The position numbers were made by a program, and so were the translations under genes. Below, piece after piece: positions 20,963 to 33,412 of a DNA stretch of 64,000 nucleotides (its first letter is position 1; each line of letters begins with the position of its first letter). Source of the stretch: Clavelina lepadiformis (taxonomy: Eukaryota > Chordata > Ascidiacea > Aplousobranchia > Clavelinidae); contig NC_135247.1 in the NCBI RefSeq assembly GCF_947623445.1, positions 1,676,501 through 1,740,500 of the forward strand, read 5' to 3'. A model generated the notes under the pieces. The model worked only from the letters and a program-made list of their open reading frames with translations, searched no databases and was not told the origin of the DNA.

Positions 20963-22816
20963 TTGCTGATCAACTTCAATCGAACTTCACATTTATAAGC
21001 ACATAATATCATGGTGGGCAACCAAAATAAGGAAACAATCTGAATAAAAAAAGAAATTGATCACTTGATCGATCACTTCATTTTGAAATTGTTTGATTAA
21101 TTAGAAGCGAAGTGCAACCAGAAATTTCGTTTTTGCTCCAAAAAGTCCTTGTAAAGTGTTTGACTCAGTTTACTTATGCAAATGAACTTGTTAAGGCTGA
21201 TGCATAAAAGGAAAATGTAAAAATATAATGCACGTTGCCCATTGTTATTCAGTTTGCTAAACCAACTACGGTTTTGCAGACGAAATATTTTTTGAACATT
21301 TTCCTATTTTTTTGGCAAACAGATACAAGAAATTACACCCACATTTACAAATAGGAAAATTAGCTTCTTAGTTGCTTACGGTATAGGCTATTTTTAATTT
21401 AAAATTGAACTTGTGCTACACAAGCTTACAACAACCTAATACTTGTTAAGCTAAGATCAGGTCATTTTTATAAGGATAAAAATCTATTTGGTCATTTGCC
21501 AAGACTTAAATTATCGTATTTTGTTAAAAATTGAAAATAATTTTTATAGGCATCAAGATGTCGCAATAACAATTAAAAAGTGCTGCTTTGTTAAAAAGAA
21601 AGAATTAAAATAACTTTTACTTTTAATCGCTTCAAATGGTTACCAGCAAAAAAGGTAGCAAATAATCCCAACTAAAGGATAAAATTCGTTTTCGATCGCC
21701 CGTTTAGGCTATTGGACTCAAACGACGGACTCCAGTAGCTAATGAACATCCATAAAAAATTGGAAATTCCAAAACGCAACGATTTCCTGCTTTTATGCAG
21801 CACTAATACGACTCATGATTAGTCAGACGACAAACTCCAGTAGTTAACACCAATTCATAAAAAATTGCAAAATCTGCAACGCAACGAATTTTTATACAAA
21901 GCTGAAAAAATTGGAATAATATCGCTTTGTTAATTCACTATGACGGTTTTCCTGATCCTTCAATAATGACCTTTGTTCTTAACGCCTACATAGACCGTCG
22001 AGGGTCGAATGATTTTTTTGGTCACACCTACTACAAATGATTAATAGAGATATAGACGAGTAGAGTATGAAAGAACTTTCTACATTTGTAGATGCCGACG
22101 TTCGACGTTAAAGAGGGAGCTTGCCAGGCTGATTACTGCCGGGGGACGATCGCTTGTTCCTTCCCCTCCATCGTCATCTCCAAACACCTGGAGTTGGGTA
22201 CTCGGCTCCGGTAAAGTTTGAGAGCCAATGTGGACAACAATGCAACAGGCATGGAAGTGACATGAGGTTACATGAGAGCCGGGTTAATTTAAATCTGCTG
22301 AATAATCTCAATCTGAACATAATTTTTCTTAAAGCAAAAGAAGCTGTAATTTAAAGACGTGATGGAATGTGTTGAAACTACAAACATTTAATGCTTAGTT
22401 GTGGTCTTTGCTAATTACTGTTGTTTCTAGAAGTCTCTCAAAAGTTAGCATAAGCAGCATAAGACACACAATGGCAATTGATTAGATTCCGTTTAATATT
22501 TGATTACGAATTATTGGATACAAGCAGCACGATCAATGACAATCACCTCACAAAGAAATATAGAATGCACTTTAAACGCGGTCATAATTTTTACGAATCA
22601 TAGACAAGGTGTGAACCAGCAATTCATCGTGTACTCCACCACTACAGTAGAGATACACATTGGACTCAAAGTGCAAAACTTTCTACGCATGATTAATTTT
22701 TCGTTGACAACAATATAATATTATATCAGATAACTTTCAGTAGACATATTAAATCACACATTCGTAATATTATTGGCTACAAGAGTGCGCAATTTCCAGA
22801 TGTTGAAAAGCAGTTG

Positions 22817-23757
22817 TTATTTTTGAATTATGGTCCAGAACAAAGAAGGGCTTTCATCCCAACCGCTGGTAGTATCAGTTCGTTTAACCGTGCATTGGAA
22901 ACCACTGCTGTTAATGCTGCCCATTTGTACAGCGTATCTGTAACATTGTTAAAATAACGTGTTTCAATACAGTTTATCAATGGTCCATAGCACATGCACT
23001 TTTGGCCTGATGTCATCATTACACAATAAGAGTCACTTACGTTATCTGGCCAAAGAAATCTCCAATAACCCAAGCAAATATTTTTTTAGGTGCTGGATCT
23101 ATTGTTGATGGGAACTTGACCGTTATGTCTGCTGTGTTGGAGCTGGATTTTTCAATGACCTGAGTTCCTGAAGAAAGATTCGGATAACATATAAAACGGA
23201 ATAGTCTGACAAGCTAATCAGTTATTTATATGACTTGAACAAACGAATAAGTTGATGTGATAATAAAATTTTAGGTTTTTGTACATAACAGCTACAGCAG
23301 ACAAGGTAGTAATTTCACAAAGTAAGTTATTATAAAGGTAATTGTGCGCTTTTTAAACGTGTATTAACGAGTAAAAATCACACCAGTACCTTCTGCCGGA
23401 GGTACTTCTCTTCCTACAGCAGTCCATTCTAACTGTGGCTCTTCAGTCCATCCGTTAGTTTGGTCAGTACGAGTCACGCCAAACTTGAACTGTAAAGGGG
23501 TAATAACGACGTCTTGAACTTTGTATCTGTTAGAAATTATTGTTTGTAAACTTTATGCATTTAATGTGGCTTCTAATAGAGTTCAACGTTTCGTCAATTC
23601 TTTTCATCTATAGCTAACACCGGTCATTGTCGTTCGTACGTTCCGATGCTTCCTTGTACAGTTGCCGTCACTTGGGGTTTTGTGCCATTGTATGGGATGG
23701 GAAAACTGAAGGTCAAGTTCAAGGTATTCTTATCCGATGTAGGAAGAGACTGGGTTC
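22817..23757 (-). CDS. Two-domain H-type-lectin-like gene, copy R1 (5' exon not identified)
   Basis: Four minus-strand exons: A1 23640-23757, B1 23390-23526, A2 23041-23167, B2 22817-22937 (TAA stop at 22817-22819). All introns have GT/AG ends. A exons enter at phase 1, A/B junctions are phase 2, and B1 leaves at phase 1, so A+B is one symmetric module repeated twice (about 167 residues in all). Both modules fit one pattern: (S/D)xNT...(I/L)T(V/F)xF...P...V.G, then Y.VQ......F...V.RTD.T.GW.E.P.L.WT. The closing W, preceded by a hydrophobic strand, and the F..P..P..V opening resemble H-type lectin (galactose-binding beta-sandwich) domains. That assignment is inference from pattern only. No signal peptide is seen, so at least one 5' exon is missing. 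A possible exon at 24076-24154 has a compatible phase-1 end but a weak donor. Confidence 0.72.
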
Positions 23758-25030
23758 CTGTTGAAAACAAATTTACTTGTCAAAACCGTGTTTGCGATGA
23801 ACACAAAAATCACAACAAATCAGTTTTCATGTTTTGCAATATTTTTGCATTTAATCGTTTTCCATTAAAACAAGATAACATTAACTTGCAATATAAGCTT
23901 AATGCAAGGCAAATCGTATTCAATGTCGTTACCTCTTTGAGTGCTCATCTTGATTATTAGCAAACAAATGTATTACTTTTTAGGCAATGTAATCTGCAAA
24001 TATAGCACCGACTTATTAACAACAAAATCACGTAAACTTCAACATATTATATATAGTAAGCAAGTATAACATAACCCTTAACTTCCTGACTTGCATTACC
24101 CCAATCGCCAGTTATATCGTAAAGATAAGTCATTGCGGTGTCTTTGACACTTGTCTGATTAACCCATTTCTTAAAGGCTCAACTCTTGTCCTAAGACTCT
24201 TGATTTTTGGCCATTAACCCAGCCTCTTTATAGCCGGTCTGATCAAGCTGAAAGAAAAAGGTTCGCGTTTCCACGATTCCTATTGTTGACGACAATCCAT
24301 TTTCGTTGAGTCATACTTGCTTGCAGTGTGCATATAATTAACGGCGATGATTGTCTAAAATTATGTGTATAATTTGTTTTAATTAATGTACACCCCTTAG
24401 ATGCAATATAAGTATTCTGAGCGATGTGTATAGAAAAAAAACCGGAGATTACAATGGGTAACGTGTTGGGATGAAAGTTAATCAACTCCAGTTGATGAGT
24501 TAAGTGTGTAAGATTGACATTCATGATCATATAATTCTGGATTACTGAAAAATAAAGAGTAACTTATGGTTTCACTATAGGCTAATATTCGTGTGCAGTG
24601 TTTGTTTTTTTTCAGCGCCTATACACAAATAGGGCCGCCCTCTTGGAATGGAGCCCGACGAGGCCGCATCGCTCGCCTCAACCTGAAGCCACTACTGGGT
24701 CCAGTTGCGTGACCAGGTTTGGGGAACTTTGGTGTCTACATATAGAGAGTACAGAGAGAAGTTAGGAACTAGTCTGGAAAGGAAAATTCCAATTACAAGG
24801 TCTGAACAGAGAAAGTTGCTCAAGGAGCCCGTGCGTAGGCTACCTGGATATTAACTTGAACAATAGCCTAGTGTCGCAGTGGGCTACTGTATATGCTAAC
24901 TCGATTCAAAAAATCGGAAATTCGACGTACCAACCAACACACTTATCTGTTAAATTTTAGTTATGTAGTTGTTTGTAGATAAGTGGTTGAAGAATAACCC
25001 AATGAAAACTCTGAAAAATCTGATAATAAT

Positions 25031-26533
25031 CTGACAAATCCTGGCTCACTTTGCTGCAGCATAAAAGTAGGAAATCGTTGCGTTGCAGAATTCCCAATTT
25101 TCTATGGATGTGTATTAACTACTGGAATTCATTGTCTGACTAATCCTGGCTCACTTTGCTGCAGCATAAAAGTAGGAAATCGTTGTGTTGCAGAATTCCC
25201 AATTTTCAATGGGTGTGTATTAACTACTGGAATTCATTTTCTGAATAATCCTGGCTCACTTTGGTGCTGCATAAAAGTAGGAAATCGTTGTATTGCAGAA
25301 TTCCCAATTTTCTATGGATGTGTATTAACTACTGGAATTCATTGTCTGACTAATCCTGGCTCACTTTGGTGCTGCATAAAAGTGGGAAATCGTTGTATTG
25401 CAGAATTCCCAATTTTCTATGGATGTGTATTAACTACTGGAATTCATTGTCTGACTAATCCTGGATCACTTTGCTGCAGCATGAAAGTAGGAAATCGTTG
25501 CGTTGCAGAATTCCCAATTTTATATGGATGTGTATTAACTACTGGAATTCATTGTCTGACTAATCCTGGCTCAATTTGCTGCAGCATGAAAGTAGGAAAT
25601 CGTTGCGTTGCAGAATTCCCAATTTTATATGGATGTGTATTAACTACTGGAATTCATTGTCTGACTAATCCTGGCTCAATTTGCTGCAGCATAAAAGTAG
25701 GAAATCGTTGTGTTGCAGAATTCCCAATTTTCTATGAATGTGTATTAACTACTGGAATTCATTGTCTGACTAATCCTGGCTCACTTTGCTGCAGCATAAA
25801 AGTAGGAAATCGTTGCGTTACACAATTCCCAATTTTCTATGAATGTGTAGGCCTATTAACTACTGGAATTCATTGTCTGACTAATCCTGGCTCACTTTGC
25901 TGCAGCATAAAAGTAGGAAATCGTTGTGTTGCAGAATTTCCAATTTTCTATGAATGTGTATTAACTACTGGAATTCATTGTCTGACTAATCCTGGCTCAA
26001 TTTGCTGCAGCATAAAAGTGGGAAATCGTTGTGTTGCAGAATTCCCAATTTTCTATGAATGTGTATTAACTACTGGAATTCATTGTCTGACTAATCCTGG
26101 CTCAATTTGATTCTGCGTAAAAGTAGGAAATCGTTGCGTTGCAGAATTCCCAATTTTCTATGAATGTGTATTAACTACTGGAATTCATTGTCTGACTAAT
26201 CCTGGTTCACTTTGCTGCAGCATAAAAGTAGGAAATCGTTGTATTGCAGAATTCCCAATTTTCTATGAATGCGTATTAACTACTGGAATTCATTGTCTGA
26301 CTAATCCTGGCTAACTTTGCTGTAGCATAAAAGTAGGAAATCGTTGCGTTGCAAAATTCCCAACTTTCTATGGATGTGTATTAACTACTGGAATTCATCG
26401 TTTGACTAATCCTGGCTCACTTTGCTGCAGCATAAAAGTAGGAAATCGTTGCGTTGCAGAATTCCCAATTTTCTATGAATGTGTATTAATTATTGGAATT
26501 CATCGTCTGGCTAATTCTGGTTCACTTTGGTGA
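25031..26533 (+). repeat. 105-bp repeat array in R1 (about 14 copies)
   Basis: Tandem 105-bp units with landmarks GGAAATCGTTG, GAATTCCCAATTTTCTATG, ACTACTGGAATTCATTG and CTTTGCTGCAGCATAAAAG. Because 105 is divisible by 3, one + frame stays open over several units (35 residues per unit with five Cys, core VGNRC.AEFPIFYECVLT). Stops break it in several units, and no start or splice context supports a protein. One unit near 25,850 has a 6-bp AGGCCT insertion. The array lies between the gene and the promoter-like block of its unit. Confidence 0.93.
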
Positions 26534-27049
26534 TGTATTGATTTTAGCCGAACACCATAATTGCCATAAATATTTCACCCGAAAATGTATCTATAATTCA
26601 ACTTTTACATTATTCGCTTAATAGACATTAGTTGTTACCTTCTTTCTGTTGCCGATATCAAGTGATAAAAATTGAAAATTATTTTAATTGTTTTCTTTGG
26701 ACGCAGTGACATTTTTCAATTAATATTGTGACATTTTATTAGTTTTTAATTTCACTTTTTTATTTTAAGCAAAATATGTCAATGAATTCCTCACGATTGA
26801 CCAAATAGATTTCTAGACAATGAGCAGCAACGTCATTGTACAGCATTTTAGAGCAAAGCCTGCAACTATGACTTCGACCTGACTTTTGAATTGTTCACCG
26901 CTCAGAACTTGTCTGAAATTTGTCAGAATGCATATAAGAGTAGTAATCTATAATTTATTGTCCAAAAATTGTGGTAGCGTTGTCTAATTGTAACAAAATG
27001 AGTACCTGTAAAATATTTTACCTGCATTTTCTAGGACCTGAAGTTCATT

Positions 27050-27361
27050 TGTCATCACACTTTCCGACAACGCATTTTTCGCGCATGCGCACAACGGATG
27101 GCGCAAAAGGTCTACTGAACGTTACAATTATGCCAAAACAAAGACCTTTTGAATTAAACGCAGTGGTAAACTTTCCAGTTCTGATTAACCGTCAGCGAAA
27201 AGCACAGAAACAATGCCACTTCCGATGTCGTTATGGCGTTATCGTTATGACGTCAGCATGTAGTTGAAACGCGTAAATACGTTGGCGGTACGAAGAAGCG
27301 GAAGATAAACGTCAAACTATCAGCGGTTCAACTAAGTACCTATTTATATATAGAAAGGAAC
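27050..27361. promoter_or_regulatory. Promoter-like block at the R1/R2 boundary
   Basis: Several binding-site matches cluster here: an NRF1-type palindrome GCGCATGCGC at 27081-27090, an ETS-type ACTTCCG at 27218-27224, a perfect CRE TGACGTCA at 27248-27255, a second ETS-type CGGAAG at 27299-27304, and a TATA element at 27341-27350. The TATA reads TATATAAATA on the minus strand, toward the R1 gene, and TATATATAG on the plus strand, so direction is ambiguous. The sites are seen; promoter function is inferred. Confidence 0.42.
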
Positions 27362-28974
27362 ATGTAAAAATATAATGCACGTTGTCCTTTGTTATTCAGT
27401 CTGCTAAATCAACTACGGTTTTGCAGACAAAATGTTTTTAGAACATTTTCCTATGTAGTTGGCAAACCGATACAAGAATTTACTTTCACATTTACAAGTA
27501 AGAAAATTAGCCTCTGAGTTGTTTACGGTAAAGGCTATTTTTAATTTAAAATTGAAGTTGTACTAAACAGGCTTACAATAGTCTAACCCTTGTTAAACTA
27601 AGATCAGGTGATTTTTGTAAGGATAGAAATCTATTTGGTCATTTGCCAAGGCTTAGATTATCGTATTTTGCTTAAAATACGAAAATAAGTTTTATAGGCC
27701 ATCAAGATGTCGCAATAACAATTAAAAATTGCTGCTTGGTTTTAAAAAAAAGAATTAAAATAAGCTTTATTTTTAATCGCTTGTAATGGGTAACAGCAAA
27801 AAAGGTAGCAAATAATCCCAACTAAGCGATAATATTGGTTTTAGATCGCCCGTTTAGGCTATTGGACTCAAACGGCGGACTCCAGTAGCTAATGAACATC
27901 CATAAAAAATTGGAAATTCCAAAACGCAACGATTTTCTGCTTTTATGCAGCACTAATACGACTCATGATTAGTCAGCCGACAAACTCCAGTAGTTGATAT
28001 CAATTCATAAAAAATTGCAAATTCTGCAAAACAACGACTTTTTATACAAAGCTGAAAATGTGGAAAAATATCGCTTTGTTAAGTCACTATGATGGTTTTC
28101 CTGACCCTTCAATAATGACCTTTGTTCTTAACGTCTACATAGACTCCAGAGACCTTCGAGAGTCGAATGATTTTTTTTGGTAACACCTACTACAAATGAT
28201 TAATAGAGATATAGTCGGGTAGAGTGTGAAATAACTTTCTACAATTGTAGATGCCGACGTTCGACGTTAAAGAGGGAGCTTGCCAGGCTGACTACTGCCG
28301 GGAACGATTGCTTGTTCCTTCCCCTCCATCGTCATCTCCAAACACCTGGAGTTGGGTACTCGGCTCGGGTAAAGTTTGAGAGCCAATGTGGACAACAATG
28401 CAACAGGCATGGAAGTGACATGAGGTTATATGAGAGCCGGGTTAATTTAAATCTGCTGAATAATCTCAATCTGAGCATAATTTTTCTTAAAGCAAAAGAA
28501 GCTGTAATTTAAAGACGTGATGGTATGTGTTGAAACTACAAACATTTAATGCTTAGTTGTGGTCTTTGCTAATTACTGTTGTTTCTAGAAGTCTCTCAAA
28601 AGTTATCATAAGCAGCATAAGACACACAATAGCAATTGAATAGATTCCGTTTAATATTTGATTTTGAATTATTGGATACAAGCAGCACGATCAATGACAA
28701 TCATCTCACAAAGAAACGTAGAATTCACTTTAAACACGGTCATAATTTTTACGAATCATAGACAAGGTGTGAACCAGCAATTCATCGTGTACTCCACCAC
28801 TACAGTAGAGATACACATTGGACTCAAAGTGCAAAACTTTCTACGCATGATTAATTTTTCGTTGACAACAATATAATATTATATCAGATAACTTTCAGTA
28901 GACATATTAAATCACACATTCGTAATATTATTGGCTACAAGAGTGCGCAATTTCCAGATGTTGAAAAGCAGTTG

Positions 28975-29915
28975 TTATTTTTGAATTATGGTCCAGAACA
29001 AAGAAGGGCTTTCATCCCAACCGCTGGCAGTATCAGTTCGTTTAACCGTGCATTGGAAACCACTGCTATTAATGCTGCCCATTTGTACAGCGTATCTGTA
29101 ACATTGTTAAAACAACGTGTTTCAATACAGTTTATCAACGGTCCAAAGCACATGCACTTTTGGCCTGATGTCATCATTACACAATAAGAGTCACTTACGT
29201 TATCTGGCTAAAGAAATCTCCAATAACCCAAGCAAATATTTTTTTAGGTGCTGGATCTATTGTTGATGGGAACTTGACCGTTATGTCCGCTGTGTTGGAG
29301 CTGGATTTTTCAATGACCTGAGTTCCTGAAGAAAGATTCGGATAACATATAAAACGGAATAGTCTGACAAGCTAATCAGTTATTTATATGACTTGAACAA
29401 ACGAATAAGTTGATGTGATAATAAAGTTTTAGGTTTTTGTACATAACACCTACAGCAGACAAGGTAGTAATTTCACAAAGTAAGTTATTATAAAGGTAAT
29501 TGTGCGCTTTTTAAACGTGTATTAACGAGTAAAAATCACACCAGTACCTTCTGCCGGAGGTACTTCTCTTCCTACAGCAGTCCATTCTAACTGTGGCTCT
29601 TCAGTCCATCCGTTAGTTTGGTCAGTACGAGTCACGCCAAACTTGAACTGTAAAGGGGTAATAACGACGTCTTGAACTTTGTAGCTGTTAGAAATTATTA
29701 TTTGTAAACTTTATGCATTTAATGTGGCTTCTAATAGAGTTCAACGTTTCGTCAATTCTTTTCATCTATAGCTAACACCGGTCATTGTCGTTCGTACGTT
29801 CCGATGCTTCCTTGTACAGTTGCCGTCACTTGGGGTTTTGTGCCATTGTATGGGATGGGAAAACTGAAGGTCAAGTTCAAGGTATTCTTATCCGATGTAG
29901 GAAGAGACTGGGTTC
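28975..29915 (-). CDS. Two-domain H-type-lectin-like gene, copy R2
   Basis: Exons A1 29798-29915, B1 29548-29684, A2 29199-29325, B2 28975-29095. All splice sites and the stop are kept. Differences from R1: FSQIT instead of FGQIT at the end of A2, Thr to Ala in RTDTASGW of B2, and a silent change at the first base of B1 (ACA to ACC across the junction). Confidence 0.72.
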
Positions 29916-31187
29916 CTGTTGAAAACAAATTTACTTGTCAAAACCGTGTTTGCGATTAACACAAAAATCACAACAAATCAGTTTTCATGTTTTGCAATAT
30001 TTTTGCATTTAATCGTTTTCCATTATAACAAGATAATATTAACTTGCAATATAAGCTTAATGCAAGGCAAATCGTATTCAATTTCGTTACCTCTTTGAGT
30101 ACTCATCTTGATTATTAGCAAACAAATGTATTACTTTTCGGGCAATGTAATCTGCAAATATAATACCAACTTTTAACAACAAAATCACGTAAACTTCAAC
30201 ATATTATATATAGTAAGCAAGTATAACATAACCCTTAACTTCCTGACTTGCATTACCCCAATCGCCAGTTATATCGTAAAGATAAGTCATTGCGGTGTCT
30301 TTGACACTTGTCTGATTAACCCATTTCTTAAAGGCTCAACTCTTGTCCTAAGACTCTTGATTTTTGGCCATTAACCCAGCCTCTTTATAGCCGGTCTGAT
30401 CAAGCTGAAAGAAAAAGGTTCGCGTTTCCACGATTCCTATTGTTGACGACAATCCATTTTCGTTGAGTCATACTTGCTTGCAGTGTGCATATAATTAACG
30501 GCGATGATTGTCTAAAATTATGTGTATAATTTGTTTTAATTAATGTACACCCCTTAGATGCAATATAAGTATTCTGAGCGATGTGTATAGAAAAAAAACC
30601 GGAGATTACAATGGGTAACGTGTTGGGATGAAAGTTAATCAACTCCAGTTGATGAGTTAAGTGTGTAAGATTGACATTCATGATCATATAATTCTGGATT
30701 ATTGAAAAATAAAGAGTAACTTATGGCTTCACTATAGGCTAATATTCGTGTGCAGTGTTTGTTTTTTTTCAGCGCCTATACACAAATAGGGCCGCCCTCT
30801 TGGAATGGAGCCCGACGAGGCCGCATCGCTCGCCTCAACCTGAAGCCACTACTGGGTCCAGTTGCGTGACCAGGTTTGGGGAACTTTGGTGTCTACATAT
30901 AGAGAGTACAGAGAGAAGTTAGGAACTAGTCTGGAAAGGAAAATTCCAATTACAAGGTCTGAACAGAGAAAGTTGCTCAAGGAGCCCGTGCGTAGGCTAC
31001 CTGGATATTAACTTGAACAATAGCCTAGTGTCGCAGTGGGCTACTGTATATGCTAACTCGATTCAAATAATCGGAAATTCGACGTTCCAACCAACACACT
31101 TATCTGTTAAATTTTAGTTATGTAGTTGTTTGTAGATAAGTGGTTGAAGAATAACCCAATGAAAACTCTGAAAAATCTGATAATAAT

Positions 31188-32583
31188 CTGACAAATCCTG
31201 GCTCACTTTGCTGCAGCATAAAAGTAGGAAATCGTTGTGTTGCAGAATTCCCAATTTTCTATGGATGTGTATTAACTACTGGAATTCATTGTCTGACTAA
31301 TCCTGGCTCACTTTGCTGCAGCATAAAAGTAGGAAATCGTTGTGTTGCAGAATTCCCAATTTTCAATGGGTGTGTATTAACTACTGGAATTCATTTTCTG
31401 AATAATCCTGGCTCACTTTGGTGCTGCATAAAAGTAGGAAATCGTTGTATTGCAGAATTCCCAATTTTCTATAGATGTGTATTAACTACTGGAATTCATT
31501 GTTTGACTAATCCTGGATCACTTTGCTGCAGCATAAAAGTAGGAAATCGTTGCGTTGCAGAAATCAAAATTTTATATGGATGTGTATTAACTACTGGAAT
31601 TCATTGTCTGACTAATCCTGGCTCAATTTGCTGCAGCATGAAAGTAGGAAATCGTTGCGTTGCAGAATTCCCAATTTTATATGGATGTGTATTAACTACT
31701 GGAATTCATTGTCTGACTAATCCTGGCTCAATTTGCTGCAGCATAAAAGTAGGAAATCGTTGTGTTGCAGAATTCCCAATTTTCTATGAATGTGTATTAA
31801 CTACTGGAATTCATTGTCTGACTAATCCTGGCTCACTTTGCTGCAGCATAAAAGTAGGAAATCGTTGCGTTACACAATTCCCAATTTTCTATGAATGTGT
31901 AGGCCTATTAACTACTGGAATTCATTGTCTGACTAATCCTGGCTCACTTTGCTGCAGCATAAAAGTAGGAAATCGTTGTGTTGCAGAATTTCCAATTTTC
32001 TATGAATGTGTATTAACTACTGGAATTCATTGTCTGACTAATCCTGGCTCAATTTGCTGCAGCATAAAAGTGGGAAATCGTTGTGTTGCAGAATTCCCAA
32101 TTTTCTATGAATGTGTATTAACTACTGGAATTCATTGTCTGACTAATCCTGGCTCAATTTGATTCTGCGTAAAAGTAGGAAATCGTTGCGTTGCAGAATT
32201 CCCAATTTTCTATGAATGTGTATTAACTACTGGAATTCATTGTCTGACTAATCCTGGTTCACTTTGCTGCAGCATAAAAGTAGGAAATCGTTGTATTGCA
32301 GAATTCCCAATTTTCTATGAATGCGTATTACCTACTGGAATTCATTGTCTGACTAATCCTGGCTAACTTTGCTGTAGCATAAAAGTAGGAAATCGTTGCG
32401 TTGCAAAATTCCCAACTTTCTATGGATGTGTATTAACTACTGGAATTCATCGTCTGACTAATCCTGGCTCACTTTGCTGCAGCATAAAAGTAGGAAATCG
32501 TTGCGTTGCAGAATTCCAAATTTTCTATGAATGTGTATTAATTATTGGAATTCATCGTCTGGCTAATTCTGGTTCACTTTGGT
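31188..32583 (+). repeat. 105-bp repeat array in R2 (about 13 copies)
   Basis: Has the AGGCCT-bearing 111-bp copy near 31,900 and a marker copy reading GAAATCAAAATTTTATATGG near 31,560; both are shared with R4. Confidence 0.93.
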
Positions 32584-33101
32584 GATGTATTGATTTTAGC
32601 CGAACACCATAATTGCCATAAATATTTCACCCGAAAATGTATCTATAATTCAACTTTTACATTATTCGCTTAATAGACATTAGTTGTTACCTTCTTTCTG
32701 TTGCCGATATCAAGTGATAAAAATTGAAAATTATTTTAATTGTTTTTTTTGGACGCAGTGACATTTTTCAATTAATATTGTGACATTTTATTAGTTTTTA
32801 ATTTCACTTTTTTATTTTAAGCAAAATATGTCAATTAAGTCCTCACGATTGACCAAATAGATTTCTAGACAATGAGCAGCAACGTCATTGTACAGCATTT
32901 TAGAGCAAAGCCTGCAACTATGACTTCGACCTGACTTTTGAATTGTTCACCGCTCAGAACTTGTCTGAAATTTGTCAGAATGCATATAAGAGTAGTAATC
33001 TATAATTTATTGTCCAAAAATTGTGGTAGCGTTGTCTAATTGTAACAAAATGAGTACCTGTAAAATATTTTACCTGCATTTTCTAGGACCTGAAGTTCAT
33101 T

Positions 33102-33412
33102 TGTCATCACACTTTCCGACAACGCATTTTTCGCGCATGCGCACAACGGATGGCGCAAAAGGTCTACTGAACGTTACAATTATGCCAAAACAAAGACCTT
33201 TTGAATTAAACGCAGTGGTAAACTTTCCAGTTCTGATTAACCGTCAGCGAAGAGCACAGAAACAATGCCACTTCCGATGTCGTTATGGCGTTATTGTTAT
33301 GACGTCAGCATGTAGTTGAAACGCGTAAATACGTTGGCGGTACGAAGAAGCGGAAGATAAACGTCAAACTATCAGCGGTCAACTAAGTACCTATTTATAT
33401 ATAGAAAGGAAC
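33102..33412. promoter_or_regulatory. Promoter-like block at the R2/R3 boundary
   Basis: NRF1 palindrome at 33133-33142 and CRE from 33300; ETS and TATA elements kept. Confidence 0.4.

Larger units (their letters stand above)
21215..27361 (-). repeat. Lectin-array unit R1 (6,147 bp)
   Basis: First of seven head-to-tail units, each starting at an ATGTAAAAATATAATGCACG block (about 21215, 27362, 33413, 38601, 44655, 49843 and 55577). R1 is the most diverged at its left end. Reading the + strand, a unit holds about 1.6 kb without recognisable genes (including an imperfect internal duplication around ACTCCAGTAG at about 21,724 and 21,829), the minus-strand two-domain gene, about 1.2 kb of spacer, the 105-bp repeat array, about 0.5 kb of AT-rich spacer, and a promoter-like block. 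Confidence 0.9.
27362..33412 (-). repeat. Lectin-array unit R2 (6,051 bp)
   Basis: Same layout as R1. Its right part (from about 31 kb) is essentially identical to R4 at +11,242 bp. The 24.2-24.5 kb spacer frame is kept (minus strand, 30,400-30,687). Confidence 0.92.

Noticed and set aside
22154-22354. Plus-strand 66-codon frame starting MFLPLHRHLQ, present in all units
   Set aside because: Kept open only because the units are near-identical. It has no domain and no splice or start context, and the flanks are equally conserved.
23646-23960. Plus-strand frame starting MLPCTVAVTWGF (recurring in R3-R7)
   Set aside because: It is the antisense of lectin-like exon A1 and its intron. The minus-strand exon has matching splice sites and paralogues; this frame has none.
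24243-24530. Minus-strand 95-codon frame in the unit spacer
   Set aside because: It is intact in R1, R2, R4 and R6 but not seen as such in R3, R5 and R7. No recognisable domain; codon choice looks like spacer.
26971-27267. Plus-strand 98-codon frame at the unit end
   Set aside because: It overlaps the NRF1/ETS/CRE cluster and is CpG-bearing regulatory-type sequence. No homology pattern recognised.
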